A stretch of 64,000 bases of DNA from the NCBI GenBank assembly GCA_037176725.1, contig JAZBRS010000049.1:11240001-11304000 (forward strand). The letters are read 5' to 3'. Of the stretch, positions 1-11,822 are shown one piece after another. Numbering within the stretch: position 1 is the stretch's first letter; every line of letters starts with the position of its first letter. This DNA comes from Posidonia oceanica (Eukaryota; Streptophyta; Magnoliopsida; Alismatales; Posidoniaceae). A program made the position numbers and the translations under genes. Under the pieces are notes generated by a model. The model had not been told where the DNA came from, did not search any database, and was given only the letters and a program-made list of their open reading frames with translations.

Positions 1-3000
1 GTTGGTATCTTTCTTTTCTATTGTTATTTTAATAGGCTGGAATTGTTTGATCATAAACGCACAAAAGAAAGTAGGACTTACAAATGAATGGTTGTGGACT
101 TTTTAAGGTTAAAAATAATTTTATCCTAAAATCTGTAGATTATTTTTAGAATCCAACTCATATTGGATTACAAGATTCTTCCAAAATACACTTGAATATG
201 TACATATTATAATTTAGATTATGGACAAAATTAGTTATATAAATATGCTTGGTTCAAATTACAAGTCACATTAGATTATATGAAAATCTGAGTACCAATA
301 ATCTGAACCAAACTGACCATGGAGAGCGATTCTTTCATGGCTCCTGGCAACACTATTGGTTACTTTTTGTTTGGACCGACGAATAAATTTGGGACTTGTA
401 AAATGTATTTCTCGTGGGATTTGTTGTGGGAGTTTTCTAGGACCATTCATCGGTAAGCAGGCGTAAATTCATCTGTAAAGCATTCCCATTATGCTAACGC
501 GCATGCCAAGTAGGACCAATAGTTCTATTAGATTCGACTTACCTCCAAACGTGATGGGCACGTTCTTCCATTTTTGCATAGTTGATGTGCACGATAGTGT
601 GCAGAAAATTCGACCCATCAAGCAATATGAGTAGCACTAGCAAAAGACCCGTCCGTTGGTGAGATGTTACAAGGTGAGACTTTTCTAATAACAATGTATA
701 ATTATTTGTATAAAAAAATATAATAACTTACACATAGTTTTGCTAAGACAGTGTTGAAACCATGCAGCCAAAGGAACAGCTTACTTGATCTTCTTCTTCT
801 TCGGCCTCAGCTACAGAGAAGAAACACAATAACTGTGTTTTATGATAGATTGATTGATCCTCATGCCATGTAAATCAGGGAGCAAATCACTTTTTTCAAA
901 GTGAACAATACATAATAATAAGCACTTTGTTTATGAATTACTTGCTTCATGTTAAACTCAAAGGAAGATTGTAATGTATTGTGCCTGACAACAAAATTGT
1001 GTACATACAAAATACTAAATCTGTATCCTGTAATGTGGGGAAACAGAGCATAGAAAGGAGACACCAAACCACAACAAATCAAAATGGAAAACAAAAATTT
1101 TGGAAGGTAACCGTTTAGAAGGGGAACTATTATTAAAAATTCAATGCTAAAAAGGATATTGAAAATAAAAATAAAAAGTTATAGTCGAACAACAAACAAC
1201 CAAAGCAACCATAGCATCAAAATATCTAATTTTGGATGTTGAAACATAATCATCTAAAAATCTACACCTTTAAAAAAGATTACTATACAGAAATAAAACG
1301 ATTAATATAGGTTATAAAAAAGATTATAAATAATTACAAAAGAGATAATGATAAAGATTACTTTGTAATCTAATAGGAATAAAATATAAGTAAAATATGA
1401 AAGTTACCTTAGAATAGCAAGGATCCTATGACTCTACAACGTCGAAGTAGAATTCGATAATTGAAAATAGGAAATAAGACCATAAGTTGAATTAGAACTA
1501 AACTAAGGTGGAATTGAAATAACTGTAACAGTGTAAGTACAATGTTAACAGAATATTACAGTCAAAATAAGAATCAAGGATTTCGTAAGAAATAATATCA
1601 AAAACTTGAAGTCTACTTTTTAATAAGCAATTAAAAAGTAATCAAGAATTTACTTAATTCTTGCTTCTTAACACTATAAGCAATCTCTTAAATTCAATGG
1701 CTTGACAATTAGTTTCTTTGCATGTGCAACTTAGTAGATCAAATTACATATGCCAAGAGAAAGGAATCCATTTCAAACACACAAAAAAGACGACCAAGAG
1801 CTTAAGTAACTATATGATTTAGCAAGATGGAACACATATCTAAAAAGTTTAAGGATTTTAGCTTAAGAAGCATACTTTTCAAGCCTAAATTTTACATTGA
1901 AATTGTTTCGTAAATTTGTTTGTTACTTTAATGCCAAAAAATAGAAATATGGAAAAAAAAAACATGAGAAACAAATATATTAGCATATGAAAAGTTATAG
2001 ATAACAGGAAATAGGATGAAATGAATAGTAATTGATCCTCGTGTAAAGCAAATGAACTCCATTGAGTCCAATCTGACTTGTTGTGAAGCCCATTGGTAAT
2101 AATACCAAAGATGAGGTGGAAAAGCTTCTTTAAGAGACTGAATGCAGAATGAAGTAAAGATAAACTTTCAGAATCCACAGCTCTTGAGTTTCTACGACTT
2201 GGAAATAGTTCCTAGTTCCTATCATCATTTTAGATATCCATACATGGGAAAATCCTGATCTTAGACCTTTTGCAACAATACATGGCATGCATCACAATCA
2301 TACAATTACAGAACAAAACATGAGCTGAATTGGAGTATCATTTGATAAGATCATAACATATCATGTAAAAAATTGTTAGTATAAATAGTTATTCAGGCCT
2401 TAGGGACTCCGAGTAATTACCATCACAAGTTTCCTCTTTTTTTTACTTTATGAACTTTATTCAAATGAATTTTCCACTTCCACAAATTATCGAGTTAACA
2501 TGGAAAAATCAAACCGTTGCTTCTACAAACGACAAAAATTATGTGATAGACACAATATAGGAGAAAAATGGAAGCACAAATCACAGCTTATTCGAAAAAT
2601 TCTTACCCCCAAGGCATGTGATTCTTTTCAAAATGCTAGTAAGTTCCTATATATACATTGAAAGTGTTCATAAGAAGGCATAACTTAAGATTGTAAAATA
2701 TATTTCAAATAAATTACAGTTAAAAGATCATGAAAGTAATAATTGTCCAACAATAATAGATAAATCCTTTTCGTCCAGGTGCTAACATTCCATGCTGCAT
2801 GATTTGTGAAAGAAGGAATTAGTACTCTACGAATATAAATGATTGACGTTCACCTTAAAAAGACTTGAAATAAATTGTAGTAAAAAAAAGAAACAAACGC
2901 ACAAAAATTCATTATGTTTTTTTTTTTTGAAAGAAGGTTGTACATGTGAGAAGTAACACAAGAAACTTACAAAACTTAACTCAAGAAATCATCATGTAGT

Positions 3001-3830
3001 AAGGATATAGAAAAACAAACGAAATCAAAAGTTACACATTCAACTTGTCACTCATTATTCTTATCTTCAATAAATGCAACAAAATTTGTTTTAGAAAAAA
3101 TTGAGTCAATATTGCAAAATAACAAACCCAACTTAATCATTGTTGTTCACTTTACAAGGACTTGAATTAAAAGACAAAAACTTAGTAAGAAACATGCTCA
3201 AAAGAGCACACTATATAAGAAACTTAGTAAGAAAACAATTGCTAGCATGATTATGAAATTATCCCAACAAAATATCTATATCTCACCTCAATCCTGCAAA
3301 GGAAAAAAAAACCAATTCTACAACATGTATCATACAAAGCCGGTAGAAAAATCACCACACCAAAAACCAATAATATAGTGCATACAAAAGTTAAGCTTGG
3401 ACATAATACTTTCACACAAATATTTAAATTATAAACATGACACAAATATATAACACTCTTTGTAGCAACGTACTCATGAAAATGTCAAGGACAATTCAAT
3501 TTATGCAATTTACAATATATGTAATTTTTTATTTCACAGAAGTTGTTAAAGTTAGATGGCTAAATGAGGTACATAAGTATGGCAATCAATTGCTTAATCT
3601 ACCATGCAAGTTGAATGCAGTCATGCTTTTCATGTCTACTAAATTATCAATAATAATTAGTATTAACTCAAATATCACTATGATTTTTATTGCTAATGCC
3701 ATACTTTAGAAAAGAAATATCACTACGATTTCATATCACTACGATTTTTATCAACTAATATTTTTATTCACATACTATCAACTCTCCAATATTTGATTAT
3801 CCATTTCAGAAAAGAAAGACGGAACATTGG
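1..3830. other. AT-rich non-genic DNA, no gene recognised
   Basis: Very AT-rich DNA with only short chance ORFs. No tRNA, rRNA or recognisable protein motif was seen on either strand. A minus-strand ORF near 1,885-2,178 has somewhat protein-like composition but I do not recognise it, and I do not call it a gene. The stretch could be intergenic, an old transposon, or more of the captured-fragment element that follows. Confidence 0.5.
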
Positions 3831-4074
3831 ATCCAAACATGGTAATCAATCTTCAACAGAAGCATATAAACTACTCACCTTCCTTTCTTCACCTCTTCCT
3901 TTCTTCACCAAAAAGAATACTGCTGCAAGAGAAAAGTAAGGTTGGTCAATGATAGAAGAAGAAGAAGAACCATTTTTATTTGGTTGCTCGATGACACACA
4001 AAGATCCCAACTTTCCAAAAACCCAGAAAAGGTGAAGCAACTACCGGGTAAAGAGCGATGGAAGCGACAGCGCA

Positions 4075-4235
4075 GGCAAGTCTCTTCTCCTTCCCGTCTC
4101 TTCTCCGACGCAGCGGAAGTCCTCCTCCCTTCTCCTTCCAGCCTTCATCGAAGATGTGCCGAAGATGAGCAAGAGGAAAGTAAGGTTGGTCAGTGGTGGA
4201 GGTCCTCCACTCTTCTCCTTCCAGTCTTCATCGAA
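4075..4235 (+). repeat. CT-rich repeat, left copy (also at 17.3 kb)
   Basis: A block built on cttctccttc units followed by a gacgcagcgga motif and a cgaagatgtgccgaag motif. The same order of motifs recurs in the same orientation at about 17,300-17,395. A shorter internal repetition (tctccttccag then cttcatcgaag) occurs twice inside this copy. The two copies lie on either side of the run of captured gene fragments (5.8-16.6 kb), so they may be parts of the element that carries them. Their identity is unknown. Confidence 0.6.
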
Positions 4236-4340
4236 GGAAATAATGGTTTGATAGGCCACATGATGACTCTATCTGTAATACAGGTTCAACAAAAGCACAA
4301 GACCATGTGAATGTCTGTATAGAGAACATAACCATAAGAA
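4231..4340 (+). repeat. about 110-bp direct repeat, copy 1
   Basis: This stretch recurs at about 5,707-5,826 in the same orientation with few mismatches; both contain ccacatgatgactctatctg followed by a gttcaa..cacaag run. The copies are about 1.48 kb apart and lie just left of the EAF1-like fragment. No coding content was seen. Confidence 0.7.
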
Positions 4341-4565
4341 CAGAAAAACAAATGATTGTAGATGTGACCAAATACAATCAGAAAATAGGGTAACTAAAGT
4401 AGAAAGCATATCATATCAGATCAGAGTGACACATGAAAAGGGTATTTTATGTAAGCAAATTTTCATATCCAAAACATGGAAATAATATTCAATATTCCAA
4501 TAAAAATTATCTCTAGGATATGAAGAAAACTATTAAATGAAGATCTAAAATAAATGTGAACTTAC

Positions 4566-4637
4566 CTGACGGCATCTAATGTGATCAATTTCTGGTAATT
4601 TTGCCACATACACGAAAAAGGAAGAATGGTGGTATCT
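4566..4637 (-). other. exon-like segment, unidentified
   Basis: On the minus strand a CAG acceptor precedes about 70 bases open in one frame, followed by a good donor (CAG then gtaagt). The peptide contains FFVYVAKLPEIDHIRC. I do not recognise it. It fits the pattern of isolated, intron-flanked minus-strand exons in this region and could be one more captured gene piece, or chance. Confidence 0.25.
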
Positions 4638-5706
4638 GAAAGAAGAAGAAGAAGATGAAGTTCCACTGTCTTGGTTTAAATTGATCCAACAACAAAATCA
4701 CATTTCTAGGTTGTGAAATCAGAAGATGAAATACAAAAATATGTCACAGTTAATAAAAAATGCACCACTTAAAATCCAGTATCTAAAAAGAACTTGCACA
4801 AGAAAATATGAAGGAATGAAAAATGGAGAGATTGCAAATCAAAAAAATATATCAAGAAACATAGTCAATTAGACAACACAGAAATGGGAACAAAACATGA
4901 GTCCTATTGTTGTCAATTATATTCAACCATATGATGAACTTAATAAAACAGACAGGATAATGGATCCATGAATAATTGAAAGCTGTATAAATTTCCTCTT
5001 TCAAATATCACCATCACAGAATGTTCTTCAAAAATGCATTACTGAAAATTGTTGCTTGAAAATAATTAGTCAATAATCAAATGTGGTTCCACACTATTAC
5101 ACAAAAAAAAAGCTTCTATTTACAAAACCTTCACAGAGCCACTAAATTATGTTGTGTAAGCAAACTTTAGACAAGAAATGGCTTCATAATTCTGATCATT
5201 CTTCTACACTGATACAACATGTAAAAAACTTTAAGGAATAGGAAGAATAAATAAAAGCTTAATAAATTATGAACACTTACAAATGATATAATAACTAAAT
5301 AGTAGATTGCAGAACAACATCCATCCAATTTGGTATGCTCAAATTAGACCCTGAAGTACTTAAATCAACAAATGTTACCCATGTTAAAGAGAGTATCTTA
5401 GTTTTAATGAAGTGTTTTGAAAAATTGGTGATCAATTGAAAAGTACCAAATAAATAATATCAAGACTGAACAATGTAAAATCCAAAATCACAAAAACAGA
5501 CAAAAAAACAATGCAAATGATGACAATGAATAAAGAAAATGATGGATTGATAGACATCCTTTGTTTTAAGACATCCTTTGATAAAATTACTACACATTTG
5601 ATTTTATTTGATTATTCTTGATCCAAGAGAAATGTAGCACTTGGAAACTATCTTTCTAAGATGAGATTTGATTGCCAAGGCTAATCTAAAGGCTACTGAT
5701 AATGAA

Positions 5707-5826
5707 TAAAGGAAATAATGATTTGATAGACCACATGATGACTCTATCTGTCATATAGGTTCAAAAAAAACACAAGATTATGTGAATGCAGAACATAACC
5801 ACAAAAATGGAAAAACAAAATAAGTC
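5707..5826 (+). repeat. about 110-bp direct repeat, copy 2
   Basis: Partner of the repeat at 4,231-4,340, in the same orientation. It ends immediately next to the last recognisable EAF1-like exon (about 5,837), so the repeat borders that fragment. Confidence 0.7.
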
Positions 5827-5836
5827 CTAATGTCGA

Positions 5837-8420
5837 AAACATTGAAATAGCTGTCTGGCACTGCCCCGACGTCGAAATCCAGCATGAAAATTGATATAAT
5901 AAGCTAAATAAAGCCTACATGTTTAGCTCTGGGGTATGCATATAAAATAAAAAGTCAAGAATTATTAACACTTTGTGTTCACTCAAGATAATGGTTAGAT
6001 TTCAATAGGATTAAGTAACCAAAATCATGCCTTCGGAATGACAGGTAGAGTAGATGGATAGGGTTGAGATGACCCTGAATCTTCGGCACTATCTGCGCCA
6101 TCACCAGCAGTTTTGTCCATTAGAATTTTGTGTCGGTCCTTACATCCCTTGGGATCCCGGACGACAGTCTGACATAATAGAAGGTGGATGTCAAATCTCA
6201 TATTTCACACAGAAAATGCAACTTTCTGTAAGCGAGAAGAAAAGAAGAATGAAAGGAAAGTATGGAAACCTTAAATTGAACAGTACTGTTAATGGCATCA
6301 CTAATTAGCTCCCAGTTAGGGCCCATGTCATGAACAAGGACAACAAGGGTCTGCCCAATAAAGTTTCATATCAGATCAAATCGAGACTGAAACGAACAAT
6401 GAATATACATTGGGGGGGGGGGCGGGGGCTGTGTTGGTTGTGCAAATACCTGATCTTCAAATAGAGACCATGTACTGCCCAGTCCTGACTGCCCGCCTGC
6501 AACCTGCAAAATAGAAGAAACATTAAAACATTTAGCTGCAATACTTGTCCAAATGGACACAAATTGAACGAATAATTGATTAAAAAAATTTCTTTCTTGG
6601 TCTCTCAGCTAAAAGGCTATGAACCTATACCAATTTTCAGAATCAAACTACCACACAACAATCTTAGACTATTCAGATTTTAAAAAGAGAATTAAGAAAT
6701 TTCCACACAGAGAACACTACTTCCACCTCAAGAGAGGAGTAGAGAAGGGCATAAAGAATAGTACAGTACCCAGATATATTTAGACCATTTTGCATAAATT
6801 TCTGCATAGAAATGTTTGAACTTTACACTAAATACATACCTCAAGTGCCTTACTTTTCCTGCCACGGTCACGATTTGGAATCACTTTAGTAAGTTTATTT
6901 GAATTTGACATGTTACTCATCTGGGAAGCAACAGGAGAAGGTATCGGTCCACTTAGAGGGGCAAGTGCCTCAGGGGAAGTCTCAGACAACTGTTTCGGTA
7001 TCTTGGGCTTCTTTGTTGCTTGTTGCATGTAAAGATCTAAACACCATGTTTATCAGCTCAAGTGATAGTAGCTTGAACAAGTTGTTAGAACTCAAAAATT
7101 TAGCAAACACAAAAGACATGTACCACTGGTTCCATTAGATTCAAAGTGATGGCTCTCTGGTCTTTTCTTTAAATGGTCCTTCTGTAATCCAGAAGCAAAT
7201 AAAGAACTTAGTGGGAAAGTAACTTGAAACGCTAACATAATGAAGTTAATCAATATCCATTCTCAAAATAAAAATAGGGGTGAAAATCCAGCTGATCTAA
7301 CAAGAATCAAAATTACATGTGACACATGCACTAGAGGATATAGCATAGGGTAGTAGCAAACATTTGGAAGGATATATTCGATCTTGACCTTATTCGCACG
7401 ATGTGTGTCCCACATCTGGCTTAATTCAAGATACCTCTGGCTCTGGGACTTTGGGATGAGGGCGATGAAACACATTAGCTTTGGGCGAACGTCAACCAAA
7501 ACATCGGGTCTGCATTATCAGGCAACTCCGGTGCACTCAGATCCAAAAGACGGAGGTGCTGCTGCAGTATAGGGGGCTACGGACCTGGATTTCCCTATTC
7601 TTTATTACTTTTCAGACCTCATCAGTTAACGAGAGTTGCAATTCCAAGTGATATGTAAAATCTCAGAGTAGAAATTTCAGATGTTAAGTCACAAGTTTAA
7701 TATTTGGTTCTATAAAGTTAATTTGGTTTCTTGAGTTTTATTTCTGGCTTTGAAGTTCTATCTCCAATGGATTGTGGTGAAGTTGCCTTCCTAAGATGGA
7801 ACAGAAAATGAAAAAGTTGGTATTTCCACCGATTTGGAAGAAATGTGAAGTCCAACTAAATCCCTCACCTTTTTTTGTTAAAACATCGGAAGTTTACTAA
7901 ACTAAATGATAGATTCAAAAGGAATTTCTTCTAAATCCTCTTAACTCTCAGTAAATGATGCGAAGCAAAAAGAGCTTAATACAATCTATCTGCTTTACCC
8001 AAGAAAACATAAAATAATATAACCGACTGCAGGGGTATAAAATGAAAGAAGCATATGGACTATTCATTGTCAAAGAATAACTAATTAATCAGTTAAAGCT
8101 TTCATCCTTATGTATAGAAAGAAAGCAGTTACCTGCTCAAGTTGAGCATATGAATCAACTGGCCATCTTTGCTCATAAGAGGAACCCTGCAACGTCATAG
8201 AACCCAAACAACTCTAAATGAGTGGTACCAAAAAAACTTTCATGATCTTTCTTCATTGTCAAAGAATAACTCACCTTTCCTGAAGAAGCAAAGCAATTGT
8301 TTGCATTCAGATAGTTCTTACATTCCATATACTTGGGTTTTTTCTTCTTTTTGGGTTTAACAGATACTTCATTACCATCAAACGGCAGCTGTTTTTCAAA
8401 ATCAACAGTTGATTCAAATT
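5837..8420 (-). pseudogene. EAF1: EAF1-like chromatin protein, internal gene fragment
   Basis: Plant EAF1 is a NuA4 histone acetyltransferase scaffold with HSA and SANT/Myb regions. Minus-strand exons read in order: 8275-8420 (VDFEKQLPFDGNEV, then a lysine run), 8133-8186 (SYEQRWPVDS), 7124-7181 (ESHHFESNG), 6840-7036 (PSPVASQMSNMSN, DRGRKSKALE), 6450-6503 (WSLFEDQ), 6270-6350 (VVLVHDMGPNWEL, the SANT core), 6031-6168 (DRHKILMDKTAGDGADSAED) and about 5837-5866 (GSARQLFQ). Most junctions are GT..AG. It is broken: about two bases are missing near the start of the 6031-6168 exon, its donor is GC instead of GT, and the gene's 5' and 3' ends are absent. It begins about 100 bp after the last PRORP exon. 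Identification is from remembered family motifs. A transposon-captured fragment is the likeliest reading. Confidence 0.82.
7370..7600 (-). other. coding-like foreign segment inside an EAF1-like intron
   Basis: This GC-richer segment sits in the intron between the 8133-8186 and 7124-7181 EAF1-like exons. One minus-strand frame contains CFIALIPKSQSQRYLELSQM followed by WDTHRANKVKIEYI, and another frame is open further upstream, as if a frameshift divides it. The composition looks like real protein, but I do not recognise the family and it does not match the EAF1 order. It may be another captured piece inserted in the intron. Confidence 0.35.
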
Positions 8421-8517
8421 CTGAATTTTTTTTTTAAAAACCATTATCTGTGGAGTAAAATCACCTTATCCATGTCAACCCAATCACAAAGTTGCGCATG
8501 ACTCTTAAGTTTCTAAC

Positions 8518-11500
8518 CTGAATAACTACAGAACAGGCAGGAGGCATGTTGAACTTAGGGCCACCAGCATTGAAGTTGAAGTGTACCTTCCAAAATAAAT
8601 AAAAAAGCATATCCTTAGCCAATCACAAGATATCACTGTCAAATATATCTAGACATGCATAAAATTATATGAAAAGCTCACAAACAATTCACAAGTAGGG
8701 AATTAAAAAATCGATTGAATTCCATTTCGTTAAACTTTTCTAGCAATAACAATACATCAATAATCTGGAAGATTCTCAACATTGTAGTTGTACACGCTTG
8801 AAGGAAAGGACGAAAGGTTATATCAGCCTGTGATGTAACAGGCTACACATCAGCTCTCTAATCTTGCATGGTCAAATATTCATAACAAAGGTAAACGTGC
8901 ATACCTGGTGCCTTTCTTTCCATTTGGGAAAGAAATCATTTCCAAGAACCTGGAAGATATGATCTCTCGTCTCATCATTGGTCATAATCAATGCCTTACA
9001 CTTCACTGCTGCATACAACCAATACCTGAACCTTATGTTATTACCTATAAAATCTTTGCAGGGCTAGGGTCTTAAATAAAAGTAATCACAATTCACAATT
9101 TTGAGTGGGTCTGAATCTATAGAACAAGTACAAGAAATTAAGTAGATCAGCTTTCAAGTAGATTAGTCTGTTAAAACTTGAAAAGAAAATTTCAAATGTG
9201 CGTACAAGTGTAGATAACAGGAGAAGGAGACAAAAAGGACTTCAAAGAGGCTTACTTCATTTGTTAAGTGAGTGTTACGACCAGTAGGGACCAAATTTCA
9301 AATCTCACACTCGAAAATAGTCTCCCTCCCTTTTTTGTTTATATATGATAACATCTGTCTACACTTAAGCAGCATTTTGCTACTTAAATCAAATAAAACC
9401 CAATTAACTAAGTAGAAAGACTTTGAGTACAGACAGTCACTGTCTGAAGCAAAATAACTGTCCATATTGAACAAATATAACTATTTACCTAGTCATATAT
9501 CTAGCAAATCTTTTCCTAACAACAACTTGCAAAACCTGTTTGTAGCCCTTTCTGGTTAAACATGGCCTTTTTTTTTACCTAGTGTACACTATCATGAAAT
9601 TAAATTAATCTTAAATTATTAATAATATTTGTGTACCCCTTTTCAACTACAAATGGCAATGACATATGGGTGAATGAAACATCTAGTTTGAGGCATATCT
9701 GAGGGTCAACCAAATTTGATGTTGCTTGATGTAAAACATATTTGTGGCAGTAACAGAAACAATGATCATATTGGAGATTATTACAAAAGTAGGAACTCTT
9801 ACCAATCATCATTTGATCCTGTAGGAGTGGCATAAAGAGCATCTGCATTTTTCTACTTCTCAACTAACTTCACATTTGGTGGTTCATCCATTTTGCCTCC
9901 ATATATATGCCTATTATGCACAATTACAAGTGGCCACTTCTTTGAGGGAAGCTTTTGGCGTATGCCATTAACGACAGAATTGGCCTAAAATATTTTTTGA
10001 AACAAAAAAAGGTTTAATATCAGACACTACTAATATAACTGAATATCAAATGCCAGGAGGAATCAACCTTACCTTAGTTAAAGAGAACCGCCTTTGGCTG
10101 AAAAGACCAATATTTGCAGCATCAATTACTGCTTCAAAAGGACCGTAATATTCCAACCATTTCTGTAGATGGTAAACAAAAGGGTTGGTCACATTGACTT
10201 TGGCATTTTTCTCCACACTAAAAAGGGGGCACATAGGAAAGAAAATGGAGATCACAAGGCATATTTATATAGGTTAAGTTTGTTTACAACATTATAAAAT
10301 TAGCCAGCAAAGAGAAATGGTGCTTGAAAATTTTTTTAAAAAAATGGCAATAAGTTGTGAAAGAAGACTGGATAAAGAAACTGAAAAGGGGAAAATTTGA
10401 CCGACAGTAAAAAGTAAAAACAGAAAATTATGAAAAAATATGTAAATTCTGTAATTTACTCTTAATTCACTATTCACCGTCCCTCTAGTGAAGTCTAAAA
10501 TACTAACAAAATTCTCATAGTATTTTCTCCATATACAGTATCCAAGATGAAAAGAGAGTGCACCAATAGCTCAACTTTGATGAACCCTAAGCTTTGGTTT
10601 GCTCGTAAATCAAAACTTCATTCTTTCCATCCATCTTAAGTTCGACCTCAATGATGTTCCCAATATTCTTAAACCTTCTTTGCACCCTCTTCCTTAGCAT
10701 CTCTTTGCAAAATCAACAATTTACAATTACCTTGTAAAAATGGTGCAAAGTTAACCCTAAAGCTTAACATCTTCTCCAAATAGAAATAACATAAAAACCA
10801 ACAAATAACTCAGTCTAGGAATTAGAAATAAAAGCATGATAGATCATCTAAGAAATATGACAAAAAATAATGTATAAACAACAGGAAAATATATGCTTTC
10901 TAGACTTAGCGTGTTTTTTTAAAAGAAAATGTTGTGCTAAAGATGGACTAAAGCACAAACCTTCTAGCAGTTCAAAGCATTCAAAGCTTGTTCTTGTGCC
11001 TATGGTTTCATTGTTTTAGAATAAGTTAGAGATTCACAGGTTTAGACCTAAGAAGTTTTTTTTTGTTTCGAGAACTTTGTTAGAATCTAATAATAATCAT
11101 AGTGAAATAACTAATGGGGGAAAGCATGTGAGTGTCAGAAGAGTAACATTTTGGAAACAATGATCTATTGCAAATGTTAAAGAGAACTCTGAAAGTGCTT
11201 GTTCCTTGAGCAGATACAAGGTCATAGTTAATTTTTATTTAAATCAACATAATATAAACTCATCTAGAGATTCAAGATGTGGTAATATTGGGAGTTTGTC
11301 ATGATCAGATGCTTACTGTTGTCATCACATGCAAATAAGAATAGCTGAATCCATAAAGAAGTTCAAATATCAACAACAAATAGGAAAAAATGGAAATTGG
11401 ACATCCAAGCAAAACATGTATACTAAAGCAATGAATGAATCGATAAACCTAGAAGTGAGACCAACCCAAGTACCATGAGAGTTTGATCCTTCCAATTGCA

Positions 11501-11822
11501 CATTTTTAATATATATATATATAGATTATGATGCTTTTATATATTTAGAAGTTACAAGAAAATGAAGAAAACTTGCAACACAGAGATGGGAACCAATTCA
11601 AAGTAAAAAGCACAAATCAAATGAGATCCACACGTTTGAAAGAATCAGACAAAAAAAATAAAAAACATGAAGAATGGAAACCCACTTTTTCTCCTCCTTC
11701 CATATTGTTCCAAATTTAAATAACATTGTCGCAAACTACAAACAGTCAAAACACTATGCATCAATTATATTCCCTTGCTTACTTACCGCATTGGAACACT
11801 TTGCACCTTCGGCGTCTACCCT
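8518..11822 (-). pseudogene. PRORP: proteinaceous RNase P (PRORP) C-terminal fragment
   Basis: PRORP enzymes cleave the 5' leader of pre-tRNA with a NYN-type metallonuclease domain. Minus-strand exons: 11787-11822 (short zinc-domain piece, VDAEGAKCS), 10073-10217 (GPFEAVIDAANIGLFSQ), 9803-9984 (KKWPLVIVHN, then ATPTGSNDDW), 8905-9025 (YWLYAAVKCK, MTNDETRDH, FFPKWKERHQ) and 8518-8586 (MPPACSVVIQ). All are joined by GT..AG introns. The metal-binding aspartates of DxAN, NDD and TND are present, but the usual DGAN is DAAN. A TAG at 9853-9855 stands where the family has Trp, in a frame open on both sides. The PPR half, one zinc-domain exon and the true C-terminus are missing. With its neighbours it is best read as a captured, nonfunctional fragment rather than the cell's PRORP gene. 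Confidence 0.9.

Noticed and set aside
3942..4310. Plus-strand ORF of 122 codons
   Set aside because: It reads through the CT-rich repeat shared with 17.3 kb; no conserved motif.
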